Below are positions 15,798 through 23,417 of a stretch of DNA of 64,000 nt, piece after piece. Origin of the DNA: Longispora sp047121295 (lineage in GTDB: Bacteria > Actinomycetota > Actinomycetes > Mycobacteriales > Micromonosporaceae). The notes under the pieces were generated by a model. The model was not told the origin of the DNA. It searched no databases and saw nothing but the letters and a program-made list of their open reading frames with translations. The position numbers and the translations under genes are program-made. How positions within the stretch are numbered: the stretch's first letter is position 1; each line of letters opens with the position of its first letter. The stretch lies in contig NZ_CP139447.1 in the NCBI RefSeq assembly GCF_047121295.1, forward strand, positions 3,906,001 through 3,970,000, given 5' to 3'.

Positions 15798-16993
15798 GCC
15801 CGGTCGGGTTCGCCCCGCCCGCCGGAGCGGCGAACCCGGACGGCACCGTGGCCCCGGACAGCGCCGCCGCCGGTGCCGAGCGGACCCTGGCCGTGGCGGC
15901 GTTCGCCGGTCCGGCCGCCGGGCTGCTCCTCGTCGTCGGGCAGGCCGCGACGTTGCCGGCGTCCCCGGCCCGGGTACCGTTGCTCGCGGTGTGCGCCGTG
16001 GCCGCCCTGAACGCCGGGCTGCTCGCCGCCTCCTCCTGGCGGCGGGGCCGGCTGGTCCCGGCCCGGGTGGCCACCGACGCGGCGATCCGGGCCGCGCTGC
16101 TGGCCGCGTCGTTCCTGTGCTGCTGGCACGGTGGCGGCCTGGCTGCGGTGACCGGGCGGGACAACAGCCCGCTGTACGACTTCCTGGTCATCACCGCCGC
16201 CATCCCCGGGCTGGTCCGGTGGCCGCTGCCGGTGGCCCTGGCGGCGGTGACCCCGGTGACGGTCACCTCGGCGGCCGGGGAGCTGGCGCTCGGCAACCCG
16301 CTGTGGAACGTGCTGCCCAACGCGTCGGCGTTCTACGGCACGACGCTGATCGCGGCCCTCGTGGCGCGGCAGGTGCGCGCCGTGGCCCGACGGACGGACG
16401 CGTACCACCGGGAGACGGCCGAGCGGGCCGCAGCGCTGTCCGCCGCCGCCGAACGGCACCGGCACGCCGAACCGTTGCGGCAACGGGTCCTGGCCACCCT
16501 GACGGAGGTACTGGAGTCCGGCGCGATCGCCGACCCCCGGCTCGCCGGCCAGGCCCGCCGGGAGCTGACCTGGCTGCACGGGCTGCTCAGCCACGGGCCG
16601 CGCGAGCCGGACGGCGACCTGCCGGACCTGCTGCGCGCGCTGGCCGCCGAGCGCGCCGACACGGGGCCACGGGTCGAGCTGGACCTGCCGGCCGGGGACC
16701 TGCCGCCCGGCGGGCGGGGCGCGCCCGCGCTCGTCCAGGCGGCCCGCGAGGCGTTGACCAACGTGGCCAAGCACTCCGGCTCGGACGTGGCCCGGCTCAG
16801 CCTGCGGCAGACCGTCGACGGCTGGCTGGTGGAGGTGGCCGACGACGGCCGCGGCTTCGACCCGGCGGTCGTGCCGGCCGGGCTGGGCCTGGCCCGGTCG
16901 GTCCGGGACCGGATGTCGCGCGCCGGCGGGCACTCCGCCGTCCGGTCGACGCCGGGGCGGGGCACCGTCGTGCTGCTGTGGGCCCCCCGGTGA
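15794..16993 (+). CDS. Sensor kinase-like protein with intact ATPase but lost phospho-acceptor His
   Basis: 399 residues, NarL-family sensor layout. Hydrophobic spans fill about residues 30-195. The dimerisation helix around 218-240 aligns with histidine kinases, but where LHDR is expected it reads LRQR, so the acceptor His is Arg229. The HATPase domain is complete: N-box REALTNVAKHSG, G1 VADDGRGFD, G2 GLGLARSV and a GRGT end. GTG start overlaps the response regulator stop; its own stop overlaps the next gene start. It could phosphorylate the partner protein at 16990, which has the His but not the ATPase. Confidence 0.8.
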   Translation: MSPVGFAPPAGAANPDGTVAPDSAAAGAERTLAVAAFAGPAAGLLLVVGQAATLPASPARVPLLAVCAVAALNAGLLAASSWRRGRLVPARVATDAAIRAALLAASFLCCWHGGGLAAVTGRDNSPLYDFLVITAAIPGLVRWPLPVALAAVTPVTVTSAAGELALGNPLWNVLPNASAFYGTTLIAALVARQVRAVARRTDAYHRETAERAAALSAAAERHRHAEPLRQRVLATLTEVLESGAIADPRLAGQARRELTWLHGLLSHGPREPDGDLPDLLRALAAERADTGPRVELDLPAGDLPPGGRGAPALVQAAREALTNVAKHSGSDVARLSLRQTVDGWLVEVADDGRGFDPAVVPAGLGLARSVRDRMSRAGGHSAVRSTPGRGTVVLLWAPR

Positions 16994-18030
16994 GGGGGCC
17001 GGAGACCCCGCTGCCGCTGACCGCCAGCCTGACCGTCCGGACGTGCGCGCTGGTGGTGATGTGGGGGACGCTGGCGTGGCTGCGGCCGCAGTACGACCGG
17101 CCGTGGCAGCCGGCGGCCCTGCTGGCGGGGGTGACTGCGGTCAGCGCCGTGGTCGCGGTGTGCTGGTGGCGGACGGGCCGGGCCGGGTGGGGCGGCCGGA
17201 TCGTCGACCTGCCGGTGGGGATCGCCGTGCTCGTGGTGGGCGCGCTGATCGTGCCGGCGGACGCGACGGGCTGGCTGTACTTCGCGGCGCAGTACACCCA
17301 GTTGCTCAGTTTCGCGGTGGGGCTGACCGCCGGCCGGCTGTGGTGGGCGGTCGGCGTCGGGGTGTCGTGGGCGGCGACGCTGGTGGTGGTCGGGGTGACC
17401 GTCCGGCACCAGCCGTGGTCCGTCCAGTTCGCCGGGACGCCGGGCTTCCTGGTCAATCCGCTGGTGGGGTGGGCCGTCGCCCGGTACCTGCGGACGTCGA
17501 CGACGGCGCTGCGGGTCGCCCAGCGCGAGGCCGTCGCCCAGGCCGCGGCGCTGGCGGGCGCGACGGAGCGGGAGGCGTACGCGGCGGCGCTGCACGACCG
17601 GGCCCTGCAGATCATCGAGCTGCTGGCCGTCGACGGGGTGGTCACCCGGCCCGGCGAGGCGGCGCGGGTCCGGGAGGTGGCGGCGTGGCTGCGGGACTTC
17701 GTGGACACCGGGCGGGCCGAGCCCGACCTGCTGGCGGCGCTGCGGTCGATCGCCCAGGCGGCCGGGCGGCCGGTCCGGCTGCACGACGCGGCGTTGCGCG
17801 CGGACCCGGTACCCGCGTCGGCGGTGTTGACGGCCGCCGTGACGGCGGTGCTCGCCGGCGGGTCGGGCCCGGTGACGGTACGGGCCGCGCCGCACGACGG
17901 CGGCGTGCGGGTCACCGTGGTGGGCGGGGACGTGGGCGATCCGGGTGAGGCGGGGCTGCTGCTGGCCCGGGCCGGGGGGCGGCTGGTCGCGGAGCCGGCG
18001 TGGCTGGAGCTGTGGGCGCCCGTCCGGTAA
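16990..18030 (+). CDS. Sensor kinase-like protein with phospho-acceptor His but degenerate ATPase
   Basis: 346 residues starting GTG, overlapping the previous stop. Several membrane spans occupy about residues 12-165. The dimerisation helix has a canonical acceptor box, YAAALHDRALQIIELL, with His202. The following region is in the place of the HATPase domain, but the N-box Asn/His (AVLTAAVTAVLAGG) and DxGxG (VVGGDVGD) are not conserved, so ATP binding is doubtful. It aligns residue by residue with the previous gene around the His box and looks like a duplicated, diverged partner. Working as a heterodimer with it is inference. Confidence 0.75.
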   Translation: MRGPETPLPLTASLTVRTCALVVMWGTLAWLRPQYDRPWQPAALLAGVTAVSAVVAVCWWRTGRAGWGGRIVDLPVGIAVLVVGALIVPADATGWLYFAAQYTQLLSFAVGLTAGRLWWAVGVGVSWAATLVVVGVTVRHQPWSVQFAGTPGFLVNPLVGWAVARYLRTSTTALRVAQREAVAQAAALAGATEREAYAAALHDRALQIIELLAVDGVVTRPGEAARVREVAAWLRDFVDTGRAEPDLLAALRSIAQAAGRPVRLHDAALRADPVPASAVLTAAVTAVLAGGSGPVTVRAAPHDGGVRVTVVGGDVGDPGEAGLLLARAGGRLVAEPAWLELWAPVR

Positions 18031-18124
18031 ACACCCGACATGCCAACCGGGCCGGGAGCTGACAGCCTCGACTCATCCCCGCCGGGCGGTCGCGCGCCGG
18101 GGCAGTCGTCCGGAGGAGCGTCCG

Positions 18125-18202
18125 ATGCCCCGCGCCCGACTGGTCGGCCGGACGGTGGCGACGGACCTGACGGCCGTTCTCGCCGGGCGGCTGGCGGGCT
18201 GA
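18125..18202 (+). CDS. Very small ORF (25 aa) with strong ribosome site
   Basis: ATG at 18125 follows GGAGGAG at 6 nt spacing. The peptide, ending in LTAVLAGRLAG, has no Cys and no known motif. It may be a leader peptide or small protein; a second small ORF with its own GGAGGG follows 45 bases later. Confidence 0.4.
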   Translation: MPRARLVGRTVATDLTAVLAGRLAG

Positions 18203-18247
18203 CGTGGCGCGGGCCGGTACCCGGAAGGTCGATTTCGGAGGGTCGAA

Positions 18248-18430
18248 GTGAGCCTGACCAGCATGGTCGAAACCCGCCCGGCCGGGTCCCGGCGCGCCGG
18301 CGGCGTGGGCGTGGTGCGGTTGCTCGTCGGCGGGGTCGCGCCGTGGTCGTCGGCCGGTCGGCGGGCCGCGCGCTACCGGCCCGGCCCCGGGCTGCGGATC
18401 ATCGTGCCGCCCTCCCCGGCGTGCGGGTGA
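18248..18430 (+). CDS. Small hypothetical ORF (60 aa)
   Basis: GTG start with GGAGGG 5 nt upstream. The product is basic and Gly/Arg-rich with one hydrophobic patch (VGVVRLLVGGVAPW). Composition is close to that of chance frames in this DNA, so the ribosome site is the main support. It ends just before the convergent ArsR gene. Confidence 0.35.
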   Translation: MSLTSMVETRPAGSRRAGGVGVVRLLVGGVAPWSSAGRRAARYRPGPGLRIIVPPSPACG

Positions 18431-18442
18431 GCACGCCGCCGG

Positions 18443-19423
18443 TCAGGAGTCGCCGAGCAGTGCCGTGCCCAGGTCCGTGCACGTGTAGATGACCTCGCGG
18501 CCCTGCCGGTACCCGGTGACCAGGCCCGCGTCGCGGAGCACCCCGAGGTGCTGGGACACGGTGCCGGGGGTGAGGCCGGTGCGGTCGGCGAGGGAGGTCG
18601 TGGTGGCCGGCGAGCTGACCATGGCGAGCACCTGGGCCCGGCTGGGGCCGAGGAGCCGGGCGACGGCCGCCGGGGTGCCGGCCCGGGTCTCCCACAGGGT
18701 GCCGAGGGACCGCACCTGGTAGAACGCGGACGGCGCCGACCACGCCGACACGGTCAGGGCCGGCGGGTTGGAGTAGAACAGGCTCGGCGCGAGGGGGAAC
18801 CCGGCCCCGTTCACGGCGATGTCGATGTCGTGCCCGTCGGCGATCACGAGCCGGTCGCCGGCCCACGACGTCGCCGGGTGCAGGGTGTCGAACAGCAGTT
18901 TCGCGCCGCCGTCGGCGAGCAGCCGGGCCCGGTAGCTGATGTCGGCCTCCAGCAGGGCCCGCATCCGGGGCCAGTGCGGCAGGATGGCCGCCCGCCACCA
19001 CACGTGTACGGCGTCGGCGATCCGGGGCAGCATCTCGCCGGGCCGCTCGGCGGTGAGCCGGCCCAGGGGCCGCAGGGGGACCTTGTTCCCGTCCGTGACC
19101 AGGACGTCGGCGGTGACGATGTCCAGCGGCGTGGCCCGCAGCCGGGCGAGGTCGTCGTCGATGGTCTCCAGGGGACCGGCGGGCGAGGGGGTCAGGAAGT
19201 CCGGCAGCCACGCCTTCGGCCGCGCGAACGCGGTCAGCAGTTCCAGGTGCGGGGCGACGTCGCGCCGGGCGGCCACCGACCGGGCCCACTTGATCCAGGG
19301 CAGGTGGGTCACGTGCCGGCCGGGGTCGGCGAGCGCCCACAGGCTGGTCACGGTCTCCCAGATCGGCGACACGCAGAACCGGATCTCGGCGAGGTCGCCG
19401 ACCTCGAACCGGACCTGGGACAC
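18443..19423 (-). CDS. ArsR-type regulator with DUF5937-like N-terminal domain
   Basis: 326 residues. The N-terminal two thirds (VRFEVGDLAEIRFCVSPIWE, then PWIKWAR) match the domain that precedes an ArsR head in many actinobacterial regulators. The DNA-binding end is a winged helix: VLAMVSSPATTTSLADRTGL, recognition helix TPGTVSQHLGVLRDAGLV, wing TGYRQGREVIYTCT. The start is GTG at 19423 with GAAAGGGG upstream. It is divergent from an MFS transporter gene, and an imperfect palindrome lies between, so it most likely represses the transporter and itself. Ligand unknown. Confidence 0.85.
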   Translation of the reverse strand: MSQVRFEVGDLAEIRFCVSPIWETVTSLWALADPGRHVTHLPWIKWARSVAARRDVAPHLELLTAFARPKAWLPDFLTPSPAGPLETIDDDLARLRATPLDIVTADVLVTDGNKVPLRPLGRLTAERPGEMLPRIADAVHVWWRAAILPHWPRMRALLEADISYRARLLADGGAKLLFDTLHPATSWAGDRLVIADGHDIDIAVNGAGFPLAPSLFYSNPPALTVSAWSAPSAFYQVRSLGTLWETRAGTPAAVARLLGPSRAQVLAMVSSPATTTSLADRTGLTPGTVSQHLGVLRDAGLVTGYRQGREVIYTCTDLGTALLGDS

Positions 19424-19444
19424 CGGTACCCCTTTCGTCGGACG

Positions 19445-19462
19445 ATTTGATGGACACCAAAT
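19445..19462. promoter_or_regulatory. Candidate operator of the ArsR/MFS pair
   Basis: ATTTGATGG-ACACCAAAT is an imperfect inverted repeat (7 of 9 arm positions) in the 79-base gap between the divergent ArsR and MFS genes. It is unusually A/T-rich for this DNA. Location and symmetry fit an ArsR dimer site. Confidence 0.55.
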
Positions 19463-19502
19463 GATTCCGGGTCCGGCCGGCGACCCCGGAAAGCTCGGGT
19501 CC

Positions 19503-20753
19503 ATGAGACTACTGCTGAGGCTTCTGCCGCCGCCGGGGGTCGGCCGCCCGCTGGCCGTCCAGGCCGCCATCTTCGCGGTCGGGTCGGGCCTGTTCCTGTC
19601 CGGGAGCGCCGTGTTCTTCACCCAGGTCGTCGGCCTGTCCCCCGCGGCGGTGGGCGTGGGACTGTCCGTGTCGGGCCTGGTGTCGATGCTGCTCGCCGTG
19701 CCGCTCGGTTCCCTGGTGGACCGGGTCGGGGCCCAGCGGATGTGGGTGGCCGCGATCTGCCTGGAACTGGCGATGTACCTGCTGTACCCCTTCGTGCGCG
19801 GTTTCGTGGGTTTCCTCGCGGTCGTCATCGCGCTGTCCCTGGTGGAGGGCAGCGGCGGCACGGCCCGCAGCGTGTACACCATGGAGGTCATCCCCCAGGC
19901 CGACCGGGTCCGGATCCTCGCCTACCAGCGCTCCGCGCTCAACGTCGGGTTCACCGTCGGCGCGGGGCTGGCCGGGCTGGTGCTGTGGATCGACACCCGG
20001 CCGGCGTACCTGGCGCTGCCGCTCGGCTACGCCCTCGTGCTGGCCTTCAACGCCGCGTGGGTCGCGCGCCTTCCCCGGGTGGCCCCGACCGCCGGCCGGC
20101 CGGCCGCCGCCGGGTGGGCCGCGCGGTTCGCCGTGTTCGCCGACCGGTCGTTCCTGGCCGTGGTCACGATCGCCGCCGTGCTGTGGACGACGGACACGGT
20201 CTACATGGTGGTGTCCCCGCTGTGGCTGATCGCGCACACGGACGCGCCGCGCGCGCTGATCCCCTGGCTGGTGGCCCTCAACACGGTGCTCGTGGTGATC
20301 CTCCAGGTCTGGGTCAGCCGGGGCGGGGACACGGTGTCCGGCGCGGCCCGGTGCATGCGCCGCGCCGGGTTCGCGCTGGCGGCCGCGTGCGTGCTGCTCG
20401 CCGCGACCGGGTTCAGCACGGGCGCGGTGACCATCGGGCTGTTCCTCGTGGTGGGGGTCGCGCTGACGGCGGCGGAGATGTACCAGTCGGCCGGGGTGTG
20501 GGGGATCAACTCCCAGCTGCCGCCGGCGGACCTGCGGGGCCAGTACATCGGGGCGTCCCGGATGGTCGGCCAGCTCCGGCAGATCCTCGCGCCGGCCGCG
20601 CTCACGGCGCTGACGGTCACCTGGGGCGGGCCGGTCGGCTGGCTGCTGATCGCCGCCGCCGTGTCCGTCGCCGGGGTGCTCGCCGTACCGGTGACCGCGT
20701 GGGCGGCGCGCAGCCCACGGCTGGGGTCGGTCCCGGAGCCGGTCGGGGTCTGA
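19503..20753 (+). CDS. MFS transporter (drug efflux type)
   Basis: 416 residues with about 12 membrane spans. The first loop after span 2 reads GSLVDRVGAQRMW, the MFS motif A form. Spans include AVQAAIFAVGSGLFLSGSAV, FLAVVIALSLVEGSGGTARS and AALTALTVTWGGPVGWLLI. The middle charged loop comes near residue 190. It probably exports a small toxic compound or drug by proton exchange. The divergent ArsR gene and a shared palindrome suggest ligand-induced expression. Substrate cannot be predicted. Confidence 0.85.
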   Translation: MRLLLRLLPPPGVGRPLAVQAAIFAVGSGLFLSGSAVFFTQVVGLSPAAVGVGLSVSGLVSMLLAVPLGSLVDRVGAQRMWVAAICLELAMYLLYPFVRGFVGFLAVVIALSLVEGSGGTARSVYTMEVIPQADRVRILAYQRSALNVGFTVGAGLAGLVLWIDTRPAYLALPLGYALVLAFNAAWVARLPRVAPTAGRPAAAGWAARFAVFADRSFLAVVTIAAVLWTTDTVYMVVSPLWLIAHTDAPRALIPWLVALNTVLVVILQVWVSRGGDTVSGAARCMRRAGFALAAACVLLAATGFSTGAVTIGLFLVVGVALTAAEMYQSAGVWGINSQLPPADLRGQYIGASRMVGQLRQILAPAALTALTVTWGGPVGWLLIAAAVSVAGVLAVPVTAWAARSPRLGSVPEPVGV

Positions 20754-20763
20754 GCCCGGGGGT

Positions 20764-20786
20764 ACCCGCGCCACGGGGGCGCGGGT
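20764..20786. terminator. Terminator between MFS and histidine kinase genes
   Basis: ACCCGCGCC (20764-20772) pairs with GGCGCGGGT (20778-20786) over 9 bp around a 5-base loop, between two convergent genes. Confidence 0.65.
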
Positions 20787-20795
20787 GCGCCCGGC

Positions 20796-23009
20796 TCACT
20801 TCCCGCCGGGACGGGACGGGTCGCCCAGCGGCAGGGTGAAGGAGAACCGGCTGCCGCCGCCGGGGTTGTCGGTGACGGCGATGGCGCCGCCGTGCCGGTC
20901 GACGATGTGCTTGCAGATCGCCAGGCCCAGGCCGGTGCCCGCGTACGGGCCGTCGGCGTGCGCCCGGTGGAACCCGGCGAAGATGGCCTCGTGCTGGCCC
21001 TCGGGTACCCCGATGCCGTGGTCGGAGACCTCGATGCGCACCCAGCCCGGCTTGTCCGGGTAGGCGGACAGGTCGATCCGGGCCGCCTCGCCGGGCGGCG
21101 TGTACTTGATGGCGTTGCCGATCAGGTTGTCGAGGAGCTGGCGGATCATGTTCGGGTCGGCACGCACCGTGGGTAGCGCTCCGACGGTGATCCGGGGCAC
21201 CGGGTCCCCCTCGGGGCGCATCGACGCCGTGATCATGGTGACCACGTCGGCGGCGATCTCGGCGAGGTCGATGTCGGCGCTGTGCAGGGACGCGTCGCGG
21301 GCCGTGGCGTAGACCAGCAGGTCGTGGATGAGCTGGCTCATCCGGTCCACCCCGGCCGTGATCTGGGTCAGCGGGGCGCGCAGCTCCGCCGTCTCGACGG
21401 CGTCGCTGAGCAGTTCGGCGTAGCCGGCGACCACCGTCAGCGGGGTCCGCAGGTCGTGGGCGACCATGCCGGCGAACGAGGTCAGCTCGGCCTCGCGCGC
21501 GTGCTGGAGGGTGACGTCGTGGAAGACGGCCATCGCGCCTGCCTGGCCGGCCCCGGGCCCCAGGGGCCGGCCGCTGACCGCGATCCGGACCCCGTTGGGG
21601 TGCCGTGCGTTCCGGACGATCATCTCCACGCCGTCGGTGCGCTCCCCGGCGAGCGCACGGACCAGGGGCTGTTCGTCCACCGGGAACGGCACCGAGCCGT
21701 CGGACCGGTAGATGCCGTAGTGCGCCTGCCAGGCGTCGGGCCGGGGCCCCTGCGGGTCGACGTCCAGGATGCGGCGGGCCGCCGGGTTGTGCAGCAGGAA
21801 CTCGCCGTCGGTGTCGACGACCGCCACCCCGTCGGTGATGCTGTTGAGGACCACCTCCAGGAGGTTGGCCTGGCCGCGCGCCTCGGTCTCCGCCGCGCTG
21901 AGCTGCGCCGTGGCCGCGCGCACCTGGTTCTGGGCCCGGGTCCGCCCGGTGGCCAGCACGTACACGAGGCCGGCGAGCAGCAGGCTCAGCGCGCCGCCGC
22001 CGAGGGCCACGGTGGTCGGCAGGGCGCCGCCGGCCCCGGGCAGCCGGGTGCTGGGCGCCTGGATCATCAGCTGCCACTGCCGTTGGGCCATCGTGACGTC
22101 CACCTCGCGCCGCAGGTCGCGGTCGCCCGGGACCGTGGCGCGCAGGGTGGCGACCGCCACCTGGGCGCCGTCGGCGCTCTGCGCCTGCAGGGTCACGTCG
22201 AGCAGGTTCTGCGAGATGCGGCGCAGGGTCGCCCCGATGAAGTCCTGCCCCCGGATGCCCATCAGCACCCAGCCCCGGAAGGCCTGCCGGCCGGCGGCGT
22301 CGGGGGCCTCGTAGACGGGCGCGGTGAGGATGAACGACAGTTGCCGCCGGTCCGGGGGCACGTCGCGGTCGCGGAGCAGCAGGTACGTGTCGGAGACCGT
22401 GGTCTGCCCGGTCCGGCGGGCCTGGGTGAAGGCCTGGTCGGGCGCCGGCAACTGGGTGACGTCGGTGCCGGTCGCCGCCGGCAGGCCGCCGTCCAGCGGC
22501 TCGCTGAAGATCGAGAAGATGTGCTCGCGGCCGGTACCGACCGGGGTCAGCGTGATGTCGGGCGCGCCCCGGGACCGCCACAGCGCCTGCACCTCGGGGA
22601 CCTGCGCGTCCGTCGACGGCACCAGGAACGCCACGGACGTCGCCCCGGCCAGGTTCATCCGGCGCAGAGGCGCGGCCACCTGACCGAACCGGCCGGCCGT
22701 CACGGTCTCCAGCGCCGCCGTGGCCGCCGCGACGGTGCGCAGGGTGTCGACGTACCGGCCGGCCTCCGTCGTCACGGCCTCGGCCATCAGCTCCGAGCGC
22801 CGTTCCAGCTGGGAGTCGGCCTCGCGCCGCTGGTCGGAGAACAGCACCGCCGCGACGCCGGTGGTGCCGGCGATCCCCGCGACGGCGACCATCACGCTCA
22901 GGGCCACCGCCGAGCGCAACCATCGTCTGAGCCGCACCGTGACTCCCCGGAACGCCCGCCGTCCAGTCACCGCCCGAGGAGCGACCTCGCCCGGTGTTGT
23001 CGTTCTCAT
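20796..23009 (-). CDS. Membrane sensor histidine kinase with CHASE-like and PAS domains
   Basis: 737 residues. A first span (AVALSVMVAVAGIAGTTGVAA) and a second near residue 325 flank a CHASE1-like extracytoplasmic sensor of about 280 residues. A PAS domain follows (VLNSITDGVAVVDTDGEFLL), then HisKA with MVAHDLRTPLTVVAGYAELL and a full HATPase: NLIGNAIKYTPPGE, SDHGIGVP, GTGLGLAICKHIV. It would phosphorylate a response regulator, but none is adjacent, so it is an orphan kinase. The start at 23009 is a choice; an ATG at 23072 is also in frame and neither has a strong ribosome site. Confidence 0.88.
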   Translation of the reverse strand: MRTTTPGEVAPRAVTGRRAFRGVTVRLRRWLRSAVALSVMVAVAGIAGTTGVAAVLFSDQRREADSQLERRSELMAEAVTTEAGRYVDTLRTVAAATAALETVTAGRFGQVAAPLRRMNLAGATSVAFLVPSTDAQVPEVQALWRSRGAPDITLTPVGTGREHIFSIFSEPLDGGLPAATGTDVTQLPAPDQAFTQARRTGQTTVSDTYLLLRDRDVPPDRRQLSFILTAPVYEAPDAAGRQAFRGWVLMGIRGQDFIGATLRRISQNLLDVTLQAQSADGAQVAVATLRATVPGDRDLRREVDVTMAQRQWQLMIQAPSTRLPGAGGALPTTVALGGGALSLLLAGLVYVLATGRTRAQNQVRAATAQLSAAETEARGQANLLEVVLNSITDGVAVVDTDGEFLLHNPAARRILDVDPQGPRPDAWQAHYGIYRSDGSVPFPVDEQPLVRALAGERTDGVEMIVRNARHPNGVRIAVSGRPLGPGAGQAGAMAVFHDVTLQHAREAELTSFAGMVAHDLRTPLTVVAGYAELLSDAVETAELRAPLTQITAGVDRMSQLIHDLLVYATARDASLHSADIDLAEIAADVVTMITASMRPEGDPVPRITVGALPTVRADPNMIRQLLDNLIGNAIKYTPPGEAARIDLSAYPDKPGWVRIEVSDHGIGVPEGQHEAIFAGFHRAHADGPYAGTGLGLAICKHIVDRHGGAIAVTDNPGGGSRFSFTLPLGDPSRPGGK

Positions 23010-23058
23010 CCTAAAAGTGGACGTGTGTTCCGGATGCGAATTGGCGTAATCCGACGAT

Positions 23059-23087
23059 GGTCCCCGCGCCACCCGGGCGCGGGGACC
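23059..23087 (-). terminator. Hairpin after the small 75-aa gene
   Basis: GGTCCCCGCGCC (23059-23070) pairs with GGCGCGGGGACC (23076-23087) over 12 bp with a 5-base loop. It is 22 bases past the stop of the minus-strand small gene. Confidence 0.7.
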
Positions 23088-23108
23088 AGGTCACCCGATG
23101 ACGGCCGG

Positions 23109-23336
23109 TCAGCCCATTCTGCTGTGCCAGCGCCCCCGGTTGCCGCGCACCGGCTTGGTGTCGCGCGCGTGGTCGCGGCCGTGGTGGGGCGCCGGGTTGA
23201 TCCAGTGGTCGTCGTTGACGTGCCGGGCGAACTCGTCCATGCCCTCGTCGACCAGGTACCTCCGGTCGGTGAACTCGTCGTCCCTGTACAGGCGTGGGGA
23301 GTCCGGGATCAGGTGCGGTCGGTTGTCCGGTTTCAT
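23109..23336 (-). CDS. Small hydrophilic hypothetical protein (75 aa)
   Basis: Starts ATG with GGGGAGG 6 nt upstream, a strong site. The protein is charged and rich in Asp, Arg, His and Asn (RPHLIPDSPRLYRDDEFTDR, then a repeated HVNDDHWINPAPHH look), with no membrane span or Cys. A strong hairpin follows. No family recognised. Good translation signals and a private terminator make it a likely real single gene. Confidence 0.6.
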   Translation of the reverse strand: MKPDNRPHLIPDSPRLYRDDEFTDRRYLVDEGMDEFARHVNDDHWINPAPHHGRDHARDTKPVRGNRGRWHSRMG

Positions 23337-23417
23337 GCGTCGCCTCCCCTGCGGATGTGCACAGCGATTACCCAGGACCCCAGGGCGACAAACCTTCTTC
23401 CGGGTACCGGCACCCGC

